Below, one piece after another: positions 34,805 to 43,329 of a stretch of 64,000 nucleotides of DNA. This stretch comes from CAXWPM01 sp965206125 (GTDB taxonomy: Bacteria; Acidobacteriota; Terriglobia; 20CM-2-55-15): assembly GCA_965206125.1 (NCBI GenBank), contig CBDBIN010000034.1, forward strand, positions 1 through 64,000, read 5' to 3'. The first letter of the stretch is position 1; each line of letters starts with the position of its first letter. Made by a program: the position numbers and the translations under genes. Below the pieces are notes generated by a model. That model saw only the letters and a list, made by a program, of their open reading frames with translations. It did no database searches and was not told the DNA's origin.

Positions 34805-35110
34805 ATGGTCCGAATCCCAACACATCGTCAGCCTACGCACCCTGGCGAGATGCTCTTAGAAGAGTTCCTGAATCCGATGGGTCTCAGCCAGCGCCAGTTG
34901 GCTGATGGCATCCGTGTTCCGTATCAACGCATCAATGAAGTGGTAAACGGTCGACGTGGGATCACCCCAAGCACAGCCCTTCGACTGGCGAAGTTCTTTG
35001 GGACTACCGCCGATTTGTGGATGAACCTCCAACTCCGTTGGGATCTCTATCACGCGCAGGCGGCGGAGTCGGCAGAACTCAGGCGTATCCGGTGTGTGCA
35101 GGCCAGCTGA
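34805..35110 (+). CDS. higA: HigA-family antitoxin (XRE helix-turn-helix)
   Basis: 101 residues. AGGAGG is placed 4 bp before the ATG. The N-terminal HPGEMLLEEFLNPMGLSQ and the helix-turn-helix LSQRQLADGIRVPYQRINEV followed by GITPSTALRLAKFFG are classic HigA. It neutralises the toxin and represses the operon, probably through the dyad at 34451. The stop (35108-35110) lies 12 bp before an attC site, as is usual for integron cassettes. Reversed toxin-antitoxin gene order (toxin first) is the norm for higBA. Confidence 0.93.
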   Translation: MVRIPTHRQPTHPGEMLLEEFLNPMGLSQRQLADGIRVPYQRINEVVNGRRGITPSTALRLAKFFGTTADLWMNLQLRWDLYHAQAAESAELRRIRCVQAS

Positions 35111-35121
35111 CCTTAGCGGCG

Positions 35122-35211
35122 GCATAACAAGTGGCACCAGACGGCGGCCACGGTATCGTCTTGAATTGAAAATAGGTGTGGCCGCCGCAGGTGAGCCACA
35201 ATCCGTTAGAC
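35122..35211 (+). other. attC recombination site 2 (integron cassette)
   Basis: The right end GTTAGAC (35205-35211) matches the R' consensus GTTRRRY exactly, and the left end is GCATAAC (35122-35128). The arms pair as GTGGC-ACC-GGCGGCCAC against GTGGCCGCC-GGT-GCCAC, with the few extra bases that attC sites carry on one strand. About 90 bp in all. It separates the higBA cassette from the DUF6933 cassette. It is the clearest of the three sites. Confidence 0.85.
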
Positions 35212-35233
35212 GAACAACGAGCGGGTGTTTCGC

Positions 35234-35764
35234 ATGGTTGTGCTGAGAGCAACTCGGAAGGTGTTGAGGAGCCTGCCGGAGTCCGCGCAAGACGGGGATC
35301 TGTCCGATACGGTCCTGGGAGACTGGTACGTCAACCGTATCGTCATCGACCGCCGCCCCCTGCTGCTCTTGGTGAGTTCAGCATCGTTGCTTGCCGCACT
35401 CGCCCCAGCACGTGCAGTGAAGAGCCTGTCCGAATGGTTCCCGGAGATCGTTTTCGATCGATTGAAAAGGCTGGACGTTGATTTGAGTCTGATCGAGTCC
35501 GAGATGGAGGCCATGAAGACCGTGCTTGTCGGTAGGACGAAAGACCGATCGGTGACAGGCCAGATGGTCGATTTCGCCAAGGCACTGCCGTACTACCTCC
35601 CAGTGGATGCTTGGGACGCGGCGGCGGTTCAACTGGCTGAAGAGCGGTTGGCCGAAACACCATGTCGGGGCGGTCGCGGATTCGATGAAATGATATTTCC
35701 CCGAGAGGAGACCGTCCGATTGCTGCAGATACATTCGCTGCCGCAGAAGCCCGCCTACAATTAG
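35234..35764 (+). CDS. DUF6933 domain protein in an integron-type cassette
   Basis: About 176 residues from the ATG at 35234; a GTG 9 bp upstream is possible. Family marks are VLRATRKVLRSL at the start, LGDWYVNRIVIDRRPLLLLV, and GRTKDRSVTGQMVDF in the second half. The family has no established biochemical role. The gene starts 28 bp after the crossover point of attC site 2 and ends 9 bp before a degenerate attC, so it is a one-gene cassette. Confidence 0.8.
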   Translation: MVVLRATRKVLRSLPESAQDGDLSDTVLGDWYVNRIVIDRRPLLLLVSSASLLAALAPARAVKSLSEWFPEIVFDRLKRLDVDLSLIESEMEAMKTVLVGRTKDRSVTGQMVDFAKALPYYLPVDAWDAAAVQLAEERLAETPCRGGRGFDEMIFPREETVRLLQIHSLPQKPAYN

Positions 35765-35773
35765 AGATGTTGT

Positions 35774-35869
35774 CGCCTAGCTCGCCGCTCCGGAGGGCAA
35801 CATTATCGGAATCTGGAAATCCGAATGAACTTCAACCGGCTGCAACCGGAGCGTGGAGCGGACTAGACG
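35774..35869 (+). other. Degenerate attC-like site 3
   Basis: The ends read CGCCTAGC and GACTAGACG, each deviating from the attC core at the same paired position (TAAC/GTTA changed to TAGC/ACTA). CGCTCCGG and CCGGAGCG form a perfect inner pair. The shape and the place, right after the DUF6933 stop, fit an attC that has drifted and is probably inactive. Confidence 0.5.
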
Positions 35870-35878
35870 ACTGCCAGC

Positions 35879-36070
35879 ATGGAGATCGTCAACTTGGCAG
35901 ATCAGCCGGAGCGAATCCGGCGGCAGGCCCGCGAGGTTGTTGGTCGAGGATTTCGACGAGCCGCGAGGCTGGCCCCTTACTGGGGTGGAAAGCCAAGGCC
36001 GAAGCGTGAAGCTGACCCGATATTTCGGGCACACGGGCGGTCATCAGTCGTCAGTCTTGCCAATGGCTAA
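35879..36070 (+). pseudogene. N-terminal fragment resembling a GNAT acetyltransferase cassette gene
   Basis: An ATG at 35879, about 10 bp after attC site 3, opens MEIVNLADQPERIRRQA, which resembles the first strand and helix of GNAT-type acetyltransferases often carried in cassettes. The frame loses this resemblance after about 40 codons and no acetyl-CoA motif follows. It is best read as a truncated remnant. Low confidence. Confidence 0.35.
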
Positions 36071-36122
36071 CTGCTAGCAGCCAATACCTGAGTACTGATA
36101 ACTGATGACTGAAAACTGATAA
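36036..36122. repeat. Intergenic TGACTGATGACTG-type repeat patch
   Basis: Words GTCATCAGTCGTCAGTC, CTGATAACTGATGACTG and AAAACTGATAAC stand beside the end of the ETF-QO gene. The patch shares its vocabulary with 10735-10905 and 33729-33795. It marks the right edge of the cassette array. No gene is visible. Confidence 0.55.
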
Positions 36123-37778
36123 CTACAGATACTCGTACCCCGGCCCGCCGCCGCCCTCGGGCGTCTCCCAATTGATCACCTGGTAAGGATCCATGATGTC
36201 GCAAGTCTTGCAGTGAACGCAGTTGGAGGCGTTGATCTGAAGGCGTAGCTGCCCGGCGTCGTTGGGTTCCATCTCGTAGACCGCAGCCGGACAGAAGTAC
36301 TGGCATGGGTTGCCGTACTCCTCGGTGCACCGCTGATGGCAGATGTCCGGCTCGATTACCACCAGGTGCGCGGGCTGGTCTTCCTCGTGCACGGTCCCGG
36401 AATTGTAGACGTCGGTCACCTTGTCGAAGGTGAGCTTGTTGTCGAACCCGAGTGCGGGCGCTGGCGGCGTCCCTTTGAAATAGTCGCTCAACCGACGCAT
36501 CCGCCGGTGCCCAGGCTCGTTCATATAGCGGTCCCTCAGCCCCCTGCCACCGGTCACCATCTGCAGACCCGTGTGGATCATCCCGGACCAGAAGCCGTTC
36601 TCGAAACCCTGATGGAAGTTCCGAACCTTCCACAGTTCCTTCTTGATCCAGCTCTTCTCGACAAGGCCTTCGAACCGACGCAGCTTCAGCGCCGTGTAGT
36701 CGTCCGACTCGATAGCTTCCGCGGCGGCCTCGCCCGCAAGCATGCCGCTCTTGAAGGCCATATGAATGCCCTTCAGACGCATCGAGTTCAGGAATCCGCC
36801 GGAATCCCCGATGATCATGCCGCCCTCGAAGTAGCACTGCGGCATGGCCCAGTATCCGCCCTCCGGGATGGCCTTTGCTCCATACGACACGAGGGTGCCA
36901 CCCTCGAGCAGGTCTCGCACGAACGGATGGGTCTTGAACTGCTGAAACAGCCCGTGCGGATCAATCTGCGGGTTCCGGTAATCGAGGCCAACGACCAACC
37001 CGAGAGACACACGCCCATCGGCCATGTTGTAGATGAACCCTCCGCCGAACTCCTCGCTCGACAACGGATAGCCCATCGTATGGATCACGCGGCCCTTCTG
37101 CCCCTTCTGCGATGGCACCTCCCAAACTTCCTTCACGCCGGCCGCGTAGACTTGGGGGTTCCGACCCTGGTCCAGGTTGAACCTGTTGACGAGCTGCTTG
37201 GTCAATGAACCTCGAGCCCCTTCCGCCAGTATCGTCAGCTTCGCGCGGATGTCGATGCCGGGTTCGTAATTGCCTTTCCGGTTGCCTGCCTTGTCGATCC
37301 CCTTGTCGCCGGTACGGACGCCGACAACCGCGTCGTCCTCAATGAGCAGCTCAGAACCGGAGAAGCCGGCAAAAATGTCAACGCCACTCTCTTCAACGAC
37401 CTCGCCGAACCAGCCGATGAACTTGTTCAGCGAGATGATGTAGTTGCCGTGGTTCTGGAGGGGCGGAGGGATGATCGGGAACCCGAACTTCCCCTGACGC
37501 GTAAAGTAGTAGACGTAATCCTCTTCGACCGGTTTCTCGATCGGGGCGCCCCGCTCCTTCCAGTCGGGCATCAACTCATCGATACCCCGAGGATCGAGGA
37601 TTGCTCCGGAGATGATGTGGGCGCCGACTTCCTTGGACTTTTCCAGCACGGCGATGGCAACGTCGTCGCGGCCCTTTTCGTTCAAGGTCTTCCGCAAGTG
37701 ATAGGCCGCCGCCAGCCCCGCGGGTCCCCCGCCCACGACAAGCGCGTCTACTTCGAGCACCTCACGTTCTTCCGGCAT
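36123..37778 (-). CDS. Electron transfer flavoprotein-ubiquinone oxidoreductase
   Basis: 551 residues, full length. The FAD-binding motif VVGGGPAGLAAAYHL is near residues 14-28. Middle regions NGYPLSSEEFGGG-like (TMGYPLSSEEFGGGFIYN) and GDSGGFLNSMRLKGIH are family hallmarks. The C-terminal [4Fe-4S] ligands are in CTEEYGNPCQYFCP and NCVHCKTCDIMDP. It accepts electrons from ETF, and so from acyl-CoA dehydrogenases, and reduces membrane quinone. No etfAB genes are in the window. Repeats fill its upstream region. It shares the quinone pool with the act-like cluster encoded nearby. Confidence 0.96.
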   Translation of the reverse strand: MPEEREVLEVDALVVGGGPAGLAAAYHLRKTLNEKGRDDVAIAVLEKSKEVGAHIISGAILDPRGIDELMPDWKERGAPIEKPVEEDYVYYFTRQGKFGFPIIPPPLQNHGNYIISLNKFIGWFGEVVEESGVDIFAGFSGSELLIEDDAVVGVRTGDKGIDKAGNRKGNYEPGIDIRAKLTILAEGARGSLTKQLVNRFNLDQGRNPQVYAAGVKEVWEVPSQKGQKGRVIHTMGYPLSSEEFGGGFIYNMADGRVSLGLVVGLDYRNPQIDPHGLFQQFKTHPFVRDLLEGGTLVSYGAKAIPEGGYWAMPQCYFEGGMIIGDSGGFLNSMRLKGIHMAFKSGMLAGEAAAEAIESDDYTALKLRRFEGLVEKSWIKKELWKVRNFHQGFENGFWSGMIHTGLQMVTGGRGLRDRYMNEPGHRRMRRLSDYFKGTPPAPALGFDNKLTFDKVTDVYNSGTVHEEDQPAHLVVIEPDICHQRCTEEYGNPCQYFCPAAVYEMEPNDAGQLRLQINASNCVHCKTCDIMDPYQVINWETPEGGGGPGYEYL

Positions 37779-37805
37779 AACGGAACAGGATATCAGATTC
37801 CATTT

Positions 37806-38048
37806 TTAGCGTCGGGCCCACCGCGCCACGCTTTCCCTCCCCAGCCGAGTGCCCGCACAACCCGCTCTGCCCTGTCTCCGGGAACTCAGACGCCGGCACG
37901 GCCCCCCCCACGCCCTTCTTTTTGCGTCGGGCCCACCGCGCCACGCTTTCCCACCGCAACGTGACGACTCGGCGCTACCTTGTCTCCGGGGACTCGAACG
38001 CCGACACGATTCTCATGCCGTTGGGGGCTCTGGGTGGGTGGGCTTGGC
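37806..38048. repeat. Imperfect tandem repeat upstream of ETF-QO (period about 115 bp)
   Basis: GCGTCGGGCCCACCGCGCCA with CGCTTTCCC occurs at about 37810 and again at about 37925. Both units continue to a GTCTCCGGG(A/G)ACTC module and GACGCCG(G/A)CACG. The CGTCGGGCCCACCG word, reversed, also lies inside the repeat at 25208-25482. No gene is seen in this gap; any ETF-QO promoter must lie in the last bases near 37780-37805. Confidence 0.65.
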
Positions 38049-39287
38049 CTACTTGTATCGCTTGAACAGAAGAGCCGCGTTGGTTCCGCCGAAACCAAAC
38101 GAGTTCGACAGCACGTAGTCGATCTTCATGGGGCGGGACTCGTTGGGAACGTAGTCCAGGTCGCAGTCCGGATCCCGATTCTCGAAGTTGATCGTCGGAG
38201 GCGCAACCTGATGCCGCAGAGCCAGAACAGAGATGCCGGCTTCGACCGCGCCCGCGGCGCCGAGTAGATGTCCGACCATGGACTTGGTTGAGCTGATGGC
38301 GATATCGCCTGCGCGGTCTCCGAAGAGCCGCTTGATCGCCATCGTCTCGAGGCGGTCGTTCTGGGGGGTCGACGTGCCGTGCGCGTTGATGTAATCCACC
38401 GAGTCAGCATCAACCCCCGCGTCCTTCAAGGCGTTCTGCATCACGCGGAATCCGCCGTTGCCGTCTACCGAAGGCAGGGTGATGTGGTAGGCGTCGCCGC
38501 TCATACCGTAGCCGACGAGTTCGGCCATAATCGGTGCGCCCCTCTTCTGCGCCATCTCGAGTTCCTCGAGGATGATGACTCCGGCGCCTTCACCCATGAC
38601 GAAACCATCACGTTCCTTATCAAAGGGTCGTGATGCGCGCTTGGGTTCGTCGTTTCGTGTCGACAGAGCACGCATGGCCGCGAATCCGCCGACGCCCATC
38701 TGCGTAATCGCCGCCTCGGACCCCCCCGCGATCATAACGTCGGCTTCTCCTCTCGCGATCAGCCGGTAGGCATCGCCGACGGCATGCGAGCCGGAAGAGC
38801 AAGCAGTGCAGGGGGCGGAGTTGGGGCCTTTGGCTCCCAAGCGAATCGAAACCTGCCCGGCAGCCAGGTTGATGATGCTCGATGGGATGAAGAACGGAGA
38901 GATCTTGCGGGGACCACCTCTCAGCAGGTTGTTGTGCTCGCGCTCGATGACGGCAAAACCACCGATGCCGGAACCTATGAAGACGCCGGTTCGTTCAGAA
39001 AGCTCGGACGTGACCTCGAGACCGGATTCTTTCTGAGCGAAATCAGCGGCGGCGATCGCATAATAGATGAACGTATCCATCTTCTTGAGCTCTTTCTTCT
39101 CGATCCAATCGAGAGGTTCGAACTCCTTCACTTCCGCCGCAATCCTGGTCGAAAACTCCGACGCATCGAACCGGGTGATCTCACCAACCCCGCTTCGGCC
39201 TTCGCAAAGTCCCTTCCAGGTCTGATCCGTTCCCACACCGAGCGCGGTTACAAGGCCGACGCCGGTGACGACTACACGCCTTTCCAA
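38049..39287 (-). CDS. fabF: Beta-ketoacyl-ACP synthase II
   Basis: 412 residues. The active-site cysteine is Cys163 in SAPCTACSSGSHAVGDA; the two histidines are in INAHGTSTPQND and KSMVGHLLGAAGAVEAG. It extends fatty acyl chains by condensing acyl groups with malonyl-ACP. It lies 22 bp downstream of acpP on the same strand, the common acpP-fabF pair. Start ATG 39287 (MERRVVVTGVGLVTALG) fits the family. Confidence 0.97.
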   Translation of the reverse strand: MERRVVVTGVGLVTALGVGTDQTWKGLCEGRSGVGEITRFDASEFSTRIAAEVKEFEPLDWIEKKELKKMDTFIYYAIAAADFAQKESGLEVTSELSERTGVFIGSGIGGFAVIEREHNNLLRGGPRKISPFFIPSSIINLAAGQVSIRLGAKGPNSAPCTACSSGSHAVGDAYRLIARGEADVMIAGGSEAAITQMGVGGFAAMRALSTRNDEPKRASRPFDKERDGFVMGEGAGVIILEELEMAQKRGAPIMAELVGYGMSGDAYHITLPSVDGNGGFRVMQNALKDAGVDADSVDYINAHGTSTPQNDRLETMAIKRLFGDRAGDIAISSTKSMVGHLLGAAGAVEAGISVLALRHQVAPPTINFENRDPDCDLDYVPNESRPMKIDYVLSNSFGFGGTNAALLFKRYK

Positions 39288-39309
39288 GTTCCTCCTCCTG
39301 GCCGCTGCT

Positions 39310-39555
39310 CTACTTCTTCGGCAGATGGGCTTCGATGTACTCGATCGCGTCCTTCACAGTGGCAATCTTTTCGGCTGCATCATCCGGAATTTCGACGTTG
39401 AATCCCTCTTCAAGAGCCATGACCAACTCGACGGTGTCCAGTGAGTCGGCGCCCAGGTCGTCGACGAAAGAAGCCGTCGGACTCACCTCCGATTCGTCGA
39501 CGCTGAGCTGCTCCACGATTATCGCTTTTACTTTTTCTTCAACAGAAGAAGCCAT
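39310..39555 (-). CDS. acpP: Acyl carrier protein
   Basis: 81 residues. The phosphopantetheine attachment serine is Ser38 in LGADSLDTVELVMALEE. The acidic composition is typical. It carries growing acyl chains for FabF, FabD and PlsX encoded alongside. It is separated by about 95 bp from fabD; fabG, which often sits between them, is missing. Confidence 0.97.
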   Translation of the reverse strand: MASSVEEKVKAIIVEQLSVDESEVSPTASFVDDLGADSLDTVELVMALEEGFNVEIPDDAAEKIATVKDAIEYIEAHLPKK

Positions 39556-39651
39556 CTATCAAACCTCCATCATGAGAATGTCCAAACTACGCACAGGATT
39601 CGCGCATACGCTGAAACTCTGATCGGGCGTCGGCGGGAGAGCGGCCCGCCG

Positions 39652-40592
39652 TTACTGCAGCGCGGCAAGGGCTTGATCCAGTGAATTCTCGTCTTCCGCA
39701 TTGAGCATTGTAACCGACTTGTCGAGGGAACGAACGAGGCCCCTCAAGACCTTGCCTGGACCGACCTCGACAAACGTATGCACGCCTTCGTCCAGCAACA
39801 GCCGAAGCGTTGGCTCCCAGCGGACAGGTCGAGATACCTGAAGTTTGAGTGCTCGGCGCGCCTCCGTTCCGAGAGTGATCGTCTTCGCTTCGACGTTCGT
39901 GACGAGCGGACACTTCAAATCCTTGAACTCCGTCGCATCCAGATCCGCACCCAGGCGTTCTTCGGCAACAAGCATGAGACTGCAATGAAAAGGAGCGCTG
40001 ACGGGCAGCAGGATCGCCCGCCGAGCCCCAGCTTCCCTGGCCAGGTCCAGGGCGCGCTCGACGGCAGTCCGGTTCCCGGCGATCACGATCTGCTTGGGCG
40101 AGTTGATGTTCGCAGGAGACACAACGCTGTCCTCGCCCGCCATGTCGCATACCCGTCCGACTGCATCGATATCCAATCCCAGGATCGCCGCCATCGCTCC
40201 GACTCCGACAGGGACGGCCTCCTGCATATACCGTCCTCGTTTGCGCACCAGGACGACTGCCGTGGCAAAGTCGAGCGCGCCTGCGGCTACCAGGGCACTG
40301 TACTCACCCAGGCTATGACCGACGACGAAGTCCGGCTTCGCTCCGCGGGCCGACAACGCACGAAACGTTGCGACCTCGGTCGCCAGGATTGCGGGCTGCG
40401 TGTTTTCGGTAAGTTTCAGCGTCTCGGCCGGACCCTCGAAGCAGAGCCTCGATATCGGAAACCCCAGAGCGCGGTCGGCCTCCTCGAACGTCGCGGCCGC
40501 TTCGGGGAAGTGGTCTGCCAGCGCCTTCCCCCATGCCGGCGTACTGCGAGCCCTGACCCGGGGAACATGAAAGCGACTCTAGCGGCTGGCAT
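39652..40592 (-). CDS. fabD: Malonyl-CoA:ACP transacylase, two one-base frameshifts near the N-terminus
   Basis: From about codon 25 the frame is intact: ALADHFPEAAATFEEADRAL, then FVVGHSLGEYSALVAAGAL with the catalytic serine and PVSAPFHCSLM with the catalytic histidine. Upstream the expected start is split over three frames: MPAARVAFMFPG from the ATG at 40592, then QGSQYAGMG, then KALADH. The two shifts each need removal of one base, in the run at 40557-40563 and in the five-base run at 40528-40532. The product loads malonate onto ACP and is normally essential, so sequence error is far more likely than gene death. The corrected length is about 312 residues. Confidence 0.88.
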
Positions 40593-40661
40593 CAGTCTCT
40601 TTTGATATTACTAAGAGGTGGGGTTCAGGTCTGGACTGCCCGGGACTTGCCGGTAGGCGGG

Positions 40662-41706
40662 TTATGGTCGGCGGACGCCCTCCGGGCTCCGGGGATCGGG
40701 CTTGATGAGGCCCAGCTTGCGGAACTCACTCTCGATCGCATCGTTGACGTTGTGCTCACAGAATTCGTGGGCGACCCGGATTGCGTTTCTTCATCGCGTT
40801 GGCATTCGAGCGGCCATGACAGACGATGGCAATCCCTTTGATACCGAGCAGGGGTGCGCCGCCGTATTCGGAGTAGTCGAATCTCCGTTTGAACTGCTGG
40901 AACGCCTTCTGAGCAAAGATGTAGCCGACCTTGGCGGAAAGCGTTTTCTGGATCTCCTGGCCCAGCATCGTGGTCGTCGTCTCTATCAGCCCCTCGCTCA
41001 GCTTGAGCGCAACGTTGCCCGTGAAACCATCACAGACGATGACATCCACCTCGCCTTTGAAGATATCGCGCCCTTCAACGTTGCCGACGAAGTTGAGCGG
41101 CGCCTCCCTCAGCGCCTTGAAGACTTCCTTGGTCAGTTCGTTGCCCTTAGAGTCCTCCTCACCGATGGACAGCAGGCCGATCCTGGGCCGGCGGATCCCG
41201 AATATCACCCGGGAGTAAATGTCGCCCATGATCGCGAATTGTTCCAGGTGCAAGGGTTTGCAATCAACGTTGGCACCGACGTCGAGCAGTATCGACGGCT
41301 TTCCCTTCTGCGTGGGTAACACGGTACTCAATGCGGGCCGGTCCACGACTGGAAGCGAGCCGGCGACGAGCTTGGCTGTCGCCATCACGGCGCCGGTATT
41401 GCCGCCGCTGACGATGCCGGACACGCGGGAATCTCGCATCATGTCTGTGGCGACACGAATCGATGAATCCTTCTTCTTCCGGATCGGAGTGAGGGCGGGC
41501 TCATCCATCCCCACGACCTGGCTCGCGTTCACCAGCTCGATGGGCAGACCGGCGTGGTCATGGCGTGCGAGGGCCTTGCGAACACGCTCCTCGATGCCGA
41601 CCAGCACCACGTGCACTCCGTACTCGGCGGCCGCGCGAACAGCCCCCTCGACTTCGACCTCGGGAGCCTGGTCGCTCCCCATGGCGTCTACGGCGATCTT
41701 GATCAT
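40662..41706 (-). CDS. plsX: Phosphate acyltransferase PlsX, one-base frameshift near the C-terminus
   Basis: The main frame (MIKIAVDAMGSDQAPEVEVE, GIVSGGNTGAVMATAKL, VIVCDGFTGNVALKLSEG, YSEYGGAPLLGIKGIAIVCH) is PlsX. After SNANAMK the frame goes astray. Removing one base from the three-base run at 40786-40788 restores NAIRVAHEFCEHNVNDAIES and runs to TAA at 40662-40664. The corrected length is about 347 residues, near the family's norm. PlsX makes acyl-phosphate from acyl-ACP for phospholipid synthesis. It sits between rpmF and fabD as in many bacteria, though fabH, often found next to it, is absent. Confidence 0.92.
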
Positions 41707-41721
41707 CGGCGAATGAACGAT

Positions 41722-41904
41722 CTATTCCTCTTCGGTCTCGATCACTTCACGGTTGTTGTAGTGACCGCAGTGCGGACAAACCCGGTGAGGCAGCCTCAAC
41801 TCGTGACAGTTAGAACACTCCGAGAAGGCTGGTCCGGTGATTGCGTCGTGTGAACGCCTCTTGTTCTTACGCGCCTTCGAATGGCGACGTTTCGGATTTG
41901 GCAT
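41722..41904 (-). CDS. rpmF: 50S ribosomal protein L32
   Basis: 60 residues. MPNPKRRHSKARKNKRRSHD is the basic N-terminus of L32. Zinc-type cysteine pairs CSNC and CPHC follow. It is placed between the yceD homologue and plsX, the conserved order yceD-rpmF-plsX-fab. A GC-rich repeat lies between it and yceD. Confidence 0.97.
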   Translation of the reverse strand: MPNPKRRHSKARKNKRRSHDAITGPAFSECSNCHELRLPHRVCPHCGHYNNREVIETEEE

Positions 41905-41919
41905 GGTTCCTCATTAAAG

Positions 41920-42008
41920 ATAACCCGGTCGCTACGGCTTCCGGTTCTGGCTCATTACCCGGTCGCTTCCGCTTCTGGCTCACTGCTCCCGGTTCTGGCT
42001 TAACGCTC
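41920..42008. repeat. GC-rich repeat inside the yceD-rpmF intergenic space
   Basis: Three imperfect units of the type CCCGGTCGCTACGGCTTCC-GGTTCTGGCT stand in tandem (starts near 41926, 41960 and 41985). They match the ends of the repeat at 25208-25482 and the patch at 51995-52060. The element lies within an operon transcript, so it is transcribed as RNA. Confidence 0.65.
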
Positions 42009-42019
42009 CCTGTGGCGTT

Positions 42020-42574
42020 TCATTGTTCGAGCTGCTTCTTCAATTCCAACAACTGTTCGAAAGGAGAGTTGATCTTCTCTTTCGGACAGCCGCAGCTTCG
42101 GTCGTTTAGATTCGTGCCGCACGTCGAGCAAAGTCCCTTGCATTCATTCCGGCAGACCGGCTTCATCGGACCAGCCAGAAGAATCTGCTCCCGAAAAATG
42201 TCGGCGAGCGCAAGTTCAGTGCCCACGATAAACGCCGTACTCGTGTCGGCTTCTTCCAGCTCGATTTCTTCGTTCTCGTCGAATACCAAACTATCCCGTT
42301 CGCGGAAGAACAGATCGAACTTCCGGTTCAGGATCTCTTCCACAGGCTGGAGGCATCGGACGCATACAAGCTCGAATTGCCCCTGGAGCCATCCAGCAAA
42401 CCTCACGTGAGAACCCGACCGATCCACGCAACCCGACCACCGTACAATGCCAACCTGGCGAATCTGGTCGGCCGACAGATCGATGTCACTCGGCTCGAGG
42501 GCGCCCTCCAACTCCAGCCTGTCGCCATCCAGCGCAGCAAGATCAACCGTCAGATGCTTCAGAGTTCGAGCCAT
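42020..42574 (-). CDS. YceD/DUF177 family protein
   Basis: 184 residues. The family cysteines are seen in LVCVRCLQPVEE and in CRNECKGLCSTCGTN plus CGCP, probably zinc ligands. The gene is the conserved upstream neighbour of rpmF. In plants and E. coli the family is linked to 23S rRNA accumulation; the exact biochemical role is not settled. It ends about 116 bp before rpmF because of an inserted repeat. Confidence 0.9.
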   Translation of the reverse strand: MARTLKHLTVDLAALDGDRLELEGALEPSDIDLSADQIRQVGIVRWSGCVDRSGSHVRFAGWLQGQFELVCVRCLQPVEEILNRKFDLFFRERDSLVFDENEEIELEEADTSTAFIVGTELALADIFREQILLAGPMKPVCRNECKGLCSTCGTNLNDRSCGCPKEKINSPFEQLLELKKQLEQ

Positions 42575-42603
42575 CAGAGGAGGTATCGAACCTGCTCGAG
42601 ACG

Positions 42604-43329
42604 TCAGGGACTCGCCTCGGACGCCGACGAATCGGCAGGACTTTCTTCCGAACCCATCCGCTCCAACGCCCGGTCTGCTTCCGCTCGGAAGGGAGAGTCC
42701 GGGTACTCGCCGATCACCGACTCGTAGAACCCACGGGCTTCGTCGGGTTTGGAGATAGCCTCATGCAACCGGCCCAGTTCATAAAGGACAGCACCCTGGG
42801 AATACCCGCCCGATTCCACGAGGCCCTGGTAGGCCGCTATGGCGCTTTCCAATTCCCCGCTGCTGGTGTAGGACTCCGCTAGAGCAAAACGGGCGACCTC
42901 GGAGATAGTCGAATATCCGGATTCGACGAGCTCATTCAGGATGCGGACCGACTCGGTCGTGTTGCCCAACCCATCCTGGCTCAGCGCGACGTAGTATTGG
43001 GCAATCCGGCCGGCGGAGAGGCTTGGGTAGGCAGCGCTGACGAGTTCTGCCTCGGCCACAGTCGCCTGGAAACGGTCCGCGTCCGAAGCGTAGCCTTCGA
43101 TGTCGCCAAATATGGCAATCACCCGGGAGAGCTCAGTCTGAGAGTCGGCCTCCCGATTCGCCGCATACACGCTCCAACCCACCGCAATCACGGCCACCGC
43201 CAGGACAGCGCCGGCGCCAGCCAGGACCATGTTCCGGTTCCTGATAAGGAACGATACTGCTTCTTGTAACTTCGTTGTGATCTCGTCCTTTTCGACGAGT
43301 TCACGACGAGTCATTCTCTTGCGTACCAA
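42604..43329 (-). CDS. Membrane-anchored TPR protein (YfgM-like)
   Basis: 241 residues from a TTG at 43329, which has GGGGAGG at 8 bp; an ATG at 43314 is an alternative. A cytoplasmic N-terminal segment, one membrane helix (NMVLAGAGAVLAVAVIAVGW) and periplasmic TPR-like repeats (RFALAESYTSSGELESAIAA, AVLYELGRLHEAISKPDEAR) match YfgM-type helper proteins of the Sec translocon. The role as translocon or envelope helper is inferred. It is followed after 29 bp by yceD and may head the yceD-rpmF-plsX-fab transcript. Confidence 0.75.
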   Translation of the reverse strand: MVRKRMTRRELVEKDEITTKLQEAVSFLIRNRNMVLAGAGAVLAVAVIAVGWSVYAANREADSQTELSRVIAIFGDIEGYASDADRFQATVAEAELVSAAYPSLSAGRIAQYYVALSQDGLGNTTESVRILNELVESGYSTISEVARFALAESYTSSGELESAIAAYQGLVESGGYSQGAVLYELGRLHEAISKPDEARGFYESVIGEYPDSPFRAEADRALERMGSEESPADSSASEASP

